From the NCBI GenBank assembly GCA_000719025.1, contig JODP01000016.1:62001-126000 (forward strand): a stretch of 64,000 nt of DNA. The letters run 5' to 3'. The translations under genes and the position numbers were made by a program. The DNA is from Kineosporia aurantiaca JCM 3230. Lineage in GTDB: Bacteria; Actinomycetota; Actinomycetes; Actinomycetales; Kineosporiaceae. Position 1 is the stretch's first letter, and the number at the start of each line of letters is the position of its first letter. Of the stretch, positions 58,748-64,000 are shown in pieces. The notes below the pieces were generated by a model. That model had not been told where the DNA came from and did no database searches. It saw only the letters and a program-made list of their open reading frames with translations.

Positions 58748-60226
58748 ATGACGACACCCGTGACCCTGGCGACCGAGGAGGCCGCTGTCCTGGCCGGCGT
58801 GCCCCAGGGCCTGTTCATCGGCGGTCAGTGGCGGTCGGCCCGGGACGGCGCGCGGATGGATGTCGAGGATCCCTCCACCGGCCAGGTGATCGCCCAGGTG
58901 GCCGACGCCACGGTCGAGGACGGCCGGGATGCGCTGGCCGCGGCCGACGAGAAGCAGAAGGAATGGGCCGCGACCCCGCCGCGCGACCGGGGCGAGATCC
59001 TGCGGCGCGCGTTCGAGCTGATGATCGACCGGGCCGACGACCTGGCCCTGCTGATGACCCTGGAGATGGGCAAGAGCCTGGCCGAGTCCCGGGCCGAGAT
59101 CACCTACGCCGCGGAGTTCTTCCGCTGGTTCTCCGAGGAGGCGGTGCGGATCGCCGGGCGCTGGTCGGTCGCCCCGAACGGCGCCACCCGGCTCCTGACC
59201 ATGAAACAGCCGGTCGGGCCGTGCCTTTTCATCACCCCCTGGAACTTCCCGCTGGCGATGGGCACCCGCAAGATCGGGCCGGCGATCGCGGCCGGCTGCA
59301 CCATGGTGGTCAAGCCCGCCCCGCAGACCCCGTTGTCGATGTACGCCCTGGCCGGCCTCCTCGCCGACGCGGGCCTGCCCGACGGCGTCCTCAATGTCAT
59401 CTCCACCTCGCGCACCCCCGAGGTAATCGAACCTCTGTTGCAGGACCGGCGGCTGCGCAAGCTGTCCTTCACCGGCTCCACCCCGGTCGGCAAGAAGCTG
59501 GTCGAGCAGTCCGCCGGCCAGCTCCTGCGGGTCTCGATGGAACTCGGCGGCAACGCGCCGTTCCTGGTCTTCGAGGACGCGGACCTGGAAGCCGCGGTGG
59601 ACGGCGCGATGCTGGCCAAGATGCGCAACATCGGCGAGGCCTGCACGGCGGCCAACCGGTTCCTGGTGCACGAGTCGGTGGCCGAGGAGTTCGGGACGCT
59701 GCTGGCCGGCCGGATGGGGGCGCTCAAGCTGGGCCGGGGTACCGAGGCGGGGGTGGACGTCGGTCCGCTGGTCGACCGCAAGGCCCGCGAGAAGGTCGGT
59801 GACCTGGTGGCCGAGGCGGTGGACGCCGGTGCGAAGGTCCTGGTCGGCGGGTCACCGGTCGGGGAGCAGGGGTACTTCTACGCGCCCACCGTGCTGACCG
59901 GGGTCGAGCCGGGCACCCGGCTGCTGGCCGAGGAGATCTTCGGCCCGGTCGCCCCGATCACCACCTTCAGCACCGAGCCGGAGGCGCTGGCGATGGCCAA
60001 CGACACCGAGTTCGGGCTGGTGGCCTACGCATTCACCCGGGACGTCTCGCGGGCGCTGCGGGTGGCCGAGGGGCTGGAGACCGGGATGGTGGCGCTGAAC
60101 CAGGGGATCGTGTCCAACCCGGCGGCGCCGTTCGGCGGAGTGAAGCACTCCGGCTTCGGGCGGGAGGGCGGGGTCGAGGGGATCGAGGAGTACCTGGAGA
60201 CCAAGTACGTGGGGATCGCGCTCTGA
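58748..60226 (+). CDS. gabD: Succinate-semialdehyde dehydrogenase
   Basis: NAD(P)-dependent aldehyde dehydrogenase, 492 residues, last step from GABA to succinate. FITPWNFPLAMGTRKIGPAI, VVKPAPQTPLS, the catalytic Glu in MELGGNAPF, the catalytic Cys in GEACTAANRF near residue 297 and EEIFGPVAPI are all present, and GLETGMVALNQGIVSNPAAPF is the GabD-type ending. ATG 58748 follows GGAGGAGC. Divergence from gabT with a short shared promoter supports common regulation. Confidence 0.92.
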   Translation: MTTPVTLATEEAAVLAGVPQGLFIGGQWRSARDGARMDVEDPSTGQVIAQVADATVEDGRDALAAADEKQKEWAATPPRDRGEILRRAFELMIDRADDLALLMTLEMGKSLAESRAEITYAAEFFRWFSEEAVRIAGRWSVAPNGATRLLTMKQPVGPCLFITPWNFPLAMGTRKIGPAIAAGCTMVVKPAPQTPLSMYALAGLLADAGLPDGVLNVISTSRTPEVIEPLLQDRRLRKLSFTGSTPVGKKLVEQSAGQLLRVSMELGGNAPFLVFEDADLEAAVDGAMLAKMRNIGEACTAANRFLVHESVAEEFGTLLAGRMGALKLGRGTEAGVDVGPLVDRKAREKVGDLVAEAVDAGAKVLVGGSPVGEQGYFYAPTVLTGVEPGTRLLAEEIFGPVAPITTFSTEPEALAMANDTEFGLVAYAFTRDVSRALRVAEGLETGMVALNQGIVSNPAAPFGGVKHSGFGREGGVEGIEEYLETKYVGIAL

Positions 60227-60257
60227 GGGCTCCCGGCGGCCTGCCACACTGACCGCC

Positions 60258-61433
60258 ATGTCTGAACGTCGCGACGTCGTCCTGCTCGGCTCCACCGGTT
60301 CCATCGGCACTCAGGCGATCGACGTGGTGCAGCGCAACCCGGACCGGTTCCAGGTGGTCGGCCTGGCCGCGGGCGGCGGCAACCTCGAGCTGCTCGCGGA
60401 CCAGGCGGTCCTGCTCCAGGTCCCGGTGGTGGCCCTGGGCGACGCGGAGCGGCTGGCCGCCTTCACCGTGCTCCTGGAGGAGCGCGCCGGGGCCGACCAC
60501 GGCATCGAGGTGCTGTCCGGCCCGGACGCCGCCGCCCGGCTCGCGGCCCGGCCGTGCGACGTGGTGCTGAACGGGATCACCGGCGCGATCGGCCTGGCGC
60601 CCACCCTGGCCGCCCTCGGGGCCGGCCACACGCTGGCCCTGGCCAACAAGGAATCGCTGATCATCGGGGGCGAACTGGTGACGTCGGCGGCGGCGCCGGG
60701 GCAGATCGTCCCGGTCGACTCGGAGCACTCGGCGCTCGCCCAGGCCCTGCGCGGGGGCACCGCCGAAGAGGTCAAGCGCCTGGTGGTGACGGCCAGCGGC
60801 GGACCCTTCCGCGGCCGGACCCGGGCCGAAATGGCCACCGTGACGCCCGATCAGGCGCTGAAGCACCCGACCTGGGACATGGGCCCGATGGTGACCACGA
60901 ACTCGGCGACCCTGGTGAACAAGGGCCTGGAGGTGATCGAGGCGCACCTGCTGTTCGGCATCCCGTTCGACCGGATCGACGTGGTCGTGCACCCGCAGTC
61001 GATCGTCCACTCGATGGTCGAGTTCACCGACGGCTCCACCCTGGCCCAGTGCTCGCCGCCGGACATGCGCCTGCCGATCGCCCTCGGCCTGTCCTGGCCG
61101 GACCGGGTGCCCGAGGCGATCCCGGGTCTGGACTGGACCCGGGCCAGCACCTGGGAGTTCTTTCCCCTGGACGACGAGGCGTTCCCCGGTGTTCGGCTGG
61201 CTCGCCTGGCGGGGGAGCGGGCGGGCACCTACCCGGCGGTCTACAACGCGGCCAACGAGGAATGCGTGTGGGCCTTCCACGCCGGCAAGATCGGCTTCAA
61301 CCAGATCCTCGACGTGGTCGAGGCGGTGCTGGGCGATCACTCGGAGCAGGGCGAGCTGACCATCGAGGCGGTCCTGGCCGCGGACGCCTGGGCGCGGCGG
61401 CGCGCTCACGAGCGGATGGCCAACCTCGGCTGA
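60258..61433 (+). CDS. dxr: 1-deoxy-D-xylulose-5-phosphate reductoisomerase
   Basis: Second enzyme of the MEP isoprenoid pathway; converts DXP to MEP with NADPH. LLGSTGSIGTQAIDVV is the NADPH fold, LALANKESLIIGGE, VDSEHSALAQALRG, TASGGPFRG, HPTWDMG and NSATLVNKGLEVIEAH are family blocks with the metal and substrate ligands. 391 residues, normal. ispG lies 1 kb on but on the other strand. Confidence 0.96.
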   Translation: MSERRDVVLLGSTGSIGTQAIDVVQRNPDRFQVVGLAAGGGNLELLADQAVLLQVPVVALGDAERLAAFTVLLEERAGADHGIEVLSGPDAAARLAARPCDVVLNGITGAIGLAPTLAALGAGHTLALANKESLIIGGELVTSAAAPGQIVPVDSEHSALAQALRGGTAEEVKRLVVTASGGPFRGRTRAEMATVTPDQALKHPTWDMGPMVTTNSATLVNKGLEVIEAHLLFGIPFDRIDVVVHPQSIVHSMVEFTDGSTLAQCSPPDMRLPIALGLSWPDRVPEAIPGLDWTRASTWEFFPLDDEAFPGVRLARLAGERAGTYPAVYNAANEECVWAFHAGKIGFNQILDVVEAVLGDHSEQGELTIEAVLAADAWARRRAHERMANLG

Positions 61434-61465
61434 ACCGGCAGCGGGAGCCGCGCCGACGAGCGTCC

Positions 61466-61499
61466 TCTGCTATCGAACTAGATCTGCTACCGAACTAGA
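61466..61499 (-). repeat. 17-nt tandem duplication across the GNAT gene stop codon
   Basis: TCTGCTATCGAACTAGA (61466-61482) and TCTGCTACCGAACTAGA (61483-61499) are contiguous on the plus strand and differ by one base. The second contains the stop (CTA, TAG on minus) of the GNAT gene; both keep it. Confidence 0.87.
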
Positions 61500-62346
61500 A
61501 CAGGATCGTCGCGTAGGTGCCGACGGTGCGGAACCCGACCCGCTCGTAGGCCCGGATCGCCCGGGTGTTGTAACCGTTGACGTAGAGCGACACGATTGGC
61601 GCGACCTCGCGCTGCACCGTCTCGACCAGGCCGGCCATGGCCGGGGCGGCGACGCCCTGGCCGCGGTAGCGCGGGTTCACCCAGACCCCCTGCACCTGAA
61701 CCGCTTCCGGGATCACCGAGCCGAGCTCGGCCTTGAACACCACCACCGGGCCGGCCTCGGTCTCGTCCATCCGGACGAACGAGCGCCCGGCCGCCACCAG
61801 CCCGCTGACCTGGGCCCGGTAGACCGCGCCGCCGTCCGCCGCCACCGGTGAGTAGCCGACCTCCTCGGTGAACATCGCCACGCAGGCCGGGACCAGCAGC
61901 TCGAGCTCCGACATGTGGCCGCGCCGGACCAGCGGGTCGGCCTCGACCAGCGGCGGGGTGGACATCGCCATCAGCGGCTGGTTGGCCCGGATGTCGCGGG
62001 CCGGGCCCCAGGAGCTCTGCAGGTGCTGCCACAGGCCGAGCACCATGTGGGCCGGCCCGACGATCGAGGAGCACTGCCGGCCGCTGCGCCGGGCCCGGTA
62101 GGCGAACGCCTCGACCGCCTGCTCGTTCGCGTTGACCGGCACCAGGTTGGCCCCGGACCAGCAGGCGGCGCGCATCGCGCCGCCCTCGTACCAGCCCCAG
62201 ATCTCCCCGCCGTGCCGGCGCGGATCACCCTTCAGGGCCCGCAGGCGGGCCGCCACGAACAGGTTCGCCACCGGGTCCTGGTCGCACAGGGCCAGCGCCT
62301 CCTCGACGTCGTCCCTGGCCAGAACCTTCAGCGCCGAGCGCAGCAC
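61495..62346 (-). CDS. GNAT-family acetyltransferase (DUF4081-containing)
   Basis: 283 residues. An N-terminal DUF4081-like domain (VEEALALCDQDPVANLFVAARL, VEAFAYRARRSGRQCSSIVG) precedes a GNAT domain whose acetyl-CoA loop is WVNPRYRGQGVAAPAMAGL near residue 230 and whose end is YVNGYNTRAIRAYERVGFR. Actinobacteria commonly carry this gene after ispG; the substrate is unknown. GTG 62346 follows GGGGATGGG and starts at the conserved part; the open frame upstream overlaps the ispG end. 19 nt separate it from ispG. Confidence 0.87.
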   Translation of the reverse strand: MLRSALKVLARDDVEEALALCDQDPVANLFVAARLRALKGDPRRHGGEIWGWYEGGAMRAACWSGANLVPVNANEQAVEAFAYRARRSGRQCSSIVGPAHMVLGLWQHLQSSWGPARDIRANQPLMAMSTPPLVEADPLVRRGHMSELELLVPACVAMFTEEVGYSPVAADGGAVYRAQVSGLVAAGRSFVRMDETEAGPVVVFKAELGSVIPEAVQVQGVWVNPRYRGQGVAAPAMAGLVETVQREVAPIVSLYVNGYNTRAIRAYERVGFRTVGTYATILF

Positions 62347-62365
62347 GTACCCATCCCCAACGTCG

Positions 62366-63517
62366 TTAGCTGACGGACACCTGAGGGGTGCCCTCGGGCG
62401 CATCATCGCCCATCTCGTCGGCGATCCGCATCGCTTCCTCGATCAGCGTCTCGACGATCTTCGACTCCGGGACGGTCTTGACGACCTCCCCGCGGACGAA
62501 GATCTGGCCCTTGCCGTTTCCGGAGGCTACTCCGAGATCGGCCTCGCGCGCCTCGCCGGGCCCGTTCACCACGCAGCCCATCACCGCGACCCGCAGCGGC
62601 ACCTCCATGCCCTCGAGCCCGGCGGTGACCTGTTCGGCCAGCGTGTAGACGTCGACCTGGGCGCGGCCGCAGGACGGGCAGGAGACGATCTCGAGCTTGC
62701 GCGGGCGCAGGTTCAGCGACTGCAGGATCTGGATGCCGACCTTGACCTCCTCGACCGGCGGGGCCGACAGCGAGACCCGGATCGTGTCGCCGATGCCCTG
62801 ACCGAGCAGGTGGCCGAAGGCGACGGCCGACTTGATCGTGCCCTGGAACGCCGGGCCGGCCTCGGTGACCCCGAGGTGCAGCGGCCAGTCGCCGCGCTCG
62901 GCGAGCATCTCGTAGGCGCGGACCATGACCACCGGGTCGTTGTGCTTGACCGAGATCTTGAAGTCGTGGAAGTCGTGCTCCTCGAACAGCGAGGCCTCCC
63001 AGACCGCGGACTCGACCAGGGCCTCCGGGGTGGCCTTGCCGTACTTGGCCAGCAGCCGCTTGTCGAGCGAGCCGGCGTTGACCCCGATCCGGATCGAGAC
63101 ACCGGCGTCCTTGGCCGCCCGGGCGATCTCCTTCACCTGGTCGTCGAACTGCCGGATGTTGCCCGGGTTGACCCGGACCGCGGCGCAGCCGGCGTCGATC
63201 GCGGCGAACACGTACTTGGGCTGGAAGTGGATGTCGGCGATCACCGGCAGCTGCGACTTCCGGGCGATCGCGGACAGCGCGTCCGCGTCGTCCTGGCTCG
63301 GGCAGGCCACCCGGACGATGTCGCAGCCGGCCGCGGTGAGCTGGGCGATCTGCTGCAGCGTGGCGTTCACGTCGGAGGTCAGCGTGGTGGTCATGGACTG
63401 CACCGAGACCGGGGCGTCGCCGCCGACCGCGACCTTGCCGACCTGGATCTTGCGGGATTTGCGCCGGGGGTTGAGGACGGGGGGAGGTGCGGTGGGAATT
63501 CCCAGACTGACGCTCAT
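62366..63517 (-). CDS. ispG: 4-hydroxy-3-methylbut-2-en-1-yl diphosphate synthase (flavodoxin)
   Basis: Iron-sulfur enzyme of the MEP pathway, converting MEcPP to HMBPP. The TIM-barrel starts KIQVGKVAVGGDAPVSVQSM; the [4Fe-4S] cysteines are in SCPSCGRAQVD and MGCVVNGPGEA, and DYALIC-like block LHLGVTEAGP is present. ATG 63517 gives 383 residues with the usual N-terminus (MSVSLGIPTAPPPVLNPRRKS region). Co-directional with the GNAT gene, divergent from the site-2 protease gene. Confidence 0.96.
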   Translation of the reverse strand: MSVSLGIPTAPPPVLNPRRKSRKIQVGKVAVGGDAPVSVQSMTTTLTSDVNATLQQIAQLTAAGCDIVRVACPSQDDADALSAIARKSQLPVIADIHFQPKYVFAAIDAGCAAVRVNPGNIRQFDDQVKEIARAAKDAGVSIRIGVNAGSLDKRLLAKYGKATPEALVESAVWEASLFEEHDFHDFKISVKHNDPVVMVRAYEMLAERGDWPLHLGVTEAGPAFQGTIKSAVAFGHLLGQGIGDTIRVSLSAPPVEEVKVGIQILQSLNLRPRKLEIVSCPSCGRAQVDVYTLAEQVTAGLEGMEVPLRVAVMGCVVNGPGEAREADLGVASGNGKGQIFVRGEVVKTVPESKIVETLIEEAMRIADEMGDDAPEGTPQVSVS

Positions 63518-63830
63518 ACCTGAACCGTGCCTCCTCGGGAGATGCCCCCGTTTGTGCTGAGCCCGTGTGGACTGTTCCTCAGTCATGAGCAACGAGCGGG
63601 CGAGTCAATTATGCCGCGCCGCGCGGGTGCTGCTTCTCACGCGTCCCGAGCACCGGCGCAGCGACACCGGATGTTCATCTCGGCCCGGGATCGGCCGATG
63701 GGCGAGCATGGGAGCGGCACCCGGGATGTCGCGCACGGCCGGAGGACAGCCGGGACAGGTATAAAAGTGGCGTTCCCCGATCCGGGGGCGGCGTTTCGGT
63801 GATGCGTGCTAGCAAGGAGTAACGGCGGGG
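63518..63830. promoter_or_regulatory. Divergent intergenic region between ispG and the site-2 protease gene
   Basis: No gene supported in 313 nt. CATAAT on the minus strand (63608-63613) is a good -10-like hexamer for ispG; TATAAA (63760-63765) is a possible -10 for the rightward gene. Neither has a convincing -35. Confidence 0.35.
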
Positions 63831-64000
63831 ATGAGTTACACGATCGGGGTGGTCCTGTTCGCCCTGGGCCTGCTCATCAGCGTCTGCCTGCACGAGGCCG
63901 GGCACATGCTTTCGGCGAAGCTCTTCGGCATGCGGGTGACCCGGTACTTCGCCGGGTTCGGGCCCACGGTGTGGTCGTTCCGCCGGGGTGAGACCGAGTA
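63831..64000 (+). CDS. rip: Site-2 metalloprotease, RseP/Rip1 family (partial, cut by window end)
   Basis: The first 56 codons of an intramembrane zinc protease. Helix 1 (IGVVLFALGLLISVCL) carries the zinc motif HEAGH, followed by MRVTRYFAGFGPTVWSFRRGETE, the typical M50 beginning. In actinobacteria Rip1 cleaves anti-sigma factors and commonly sits with dxr and ispG. ATG 63831 is chosen by family alignment; AAGGAG is 11 nt upstream. Confidence 0.9.
   Translation, partial: MSYTIGVVLFALGLLISVCLHEAGHMLSAKLFGMRVTRYFAGFGPTVWSFRRGETE

Noticed and set aside
1..64000. tRNA or rRNA genes and insertion sequences
   Set aside because: I saw no T-loop/anticodon-like cloverleaf candidates, no rRNA stretches and no transposase-like ORF or terminal repeats; short tRNA-like sites could be missed by eye.

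Overview
The window is a chromosomal segment of a very GC-rich actinobacterium. Codon third positions are almost always G or C, GTG starts are common, and genes are often coupled by ATGA or GTGA overlaps. The order trmD-rplS-lepB(x3)-rnhB...yraN-comM-dprA-xerC-whiG-M23-rpsB-tsf-pyrH-frr-cdsA-rlmN...dxr/ispG/rip is the conserved actinobacterial backbone. A FliA/WhiG sigma factor, a Roadblock protein, DivIVA-type modules and a complete polyamine-degradation set suggest a morphologically complex soil lineage (a Kineosporia-like actinomycete is my guess, not shown by the sequence).

Layout. 1-7.6 kb: tRNA and ribosome maturation (trmD, rplS), three tandem type I signal peptidases, RNase HII, a two-subunit fluoride channel, DUF2469 and a secreted HAD phosphatase. 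7.7-11.2 kb, minus strand: four coupled genes forming two ATPase/permease ABC pairs. 11.3-19.6 kb: zinc-ribbon protein, yraN, comM, dprA, hemC, xerC-type recombinase, whiG-type sigma factor and a LytM-like protein. 19.6-22.9 kb: accessory stretch with two decayed genes, an aminotransferase, a G-rich minisatellite and a DUF6314 gene. 22.9-31 kb: rpsB-tsf-pyrH-frr-cdsA-rlmN plus a DivIVA-module protein. 31-41.4 kb: kinase, secreted RCC1-type beta-propeller, PrpE-like acyl-CoA synthetase, Roadblock protein with a long disordered N-terminus, and a PadR-controlled ABC exporter. 41.4-60.2 kb: a polyamine block (Lrp regulator, putrescine aminotransferase, aminobutyraldehyde dehydrogenase, PotDABC uptake system, two FAD oxidases, GABA aminotransferase, succinate-semialdehyde dehydrogenase), interrupted by VOC, MFS and EAL-GAF genes. 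60.2-64 kb: dxr and ispG of the MEP isoprenoid pathway, a GNAT gene and the start of a site-2 protease.

How the genes work together. The polyamine genes can be read as one route: PotDABC imports putrescine or spermidine, the aminotransferase or FAD oxidases remove the amino group, aldehyde dehydrogenase makes GABA, and GabT plus GabD deliver succinate. An Lrp/AsnC regulator sits at the divergent promoter.

The most unusual signal is not a gene. At least six unrelated genes end in a short tandem duplication of 16-18 nt that includes the stop codon, and the copied triplet stays a stop even where its sequence has changed (TAA/TAG, TGA/TAA). Other oddities are a G-rich 555-nt spacer before the conserved part of dprA, a very long arginine/proline/glycine-rich extension on CdsA, a Roadblock gene nested in frame in a longer ORF, and dispersed TGATCA-centred repeats.
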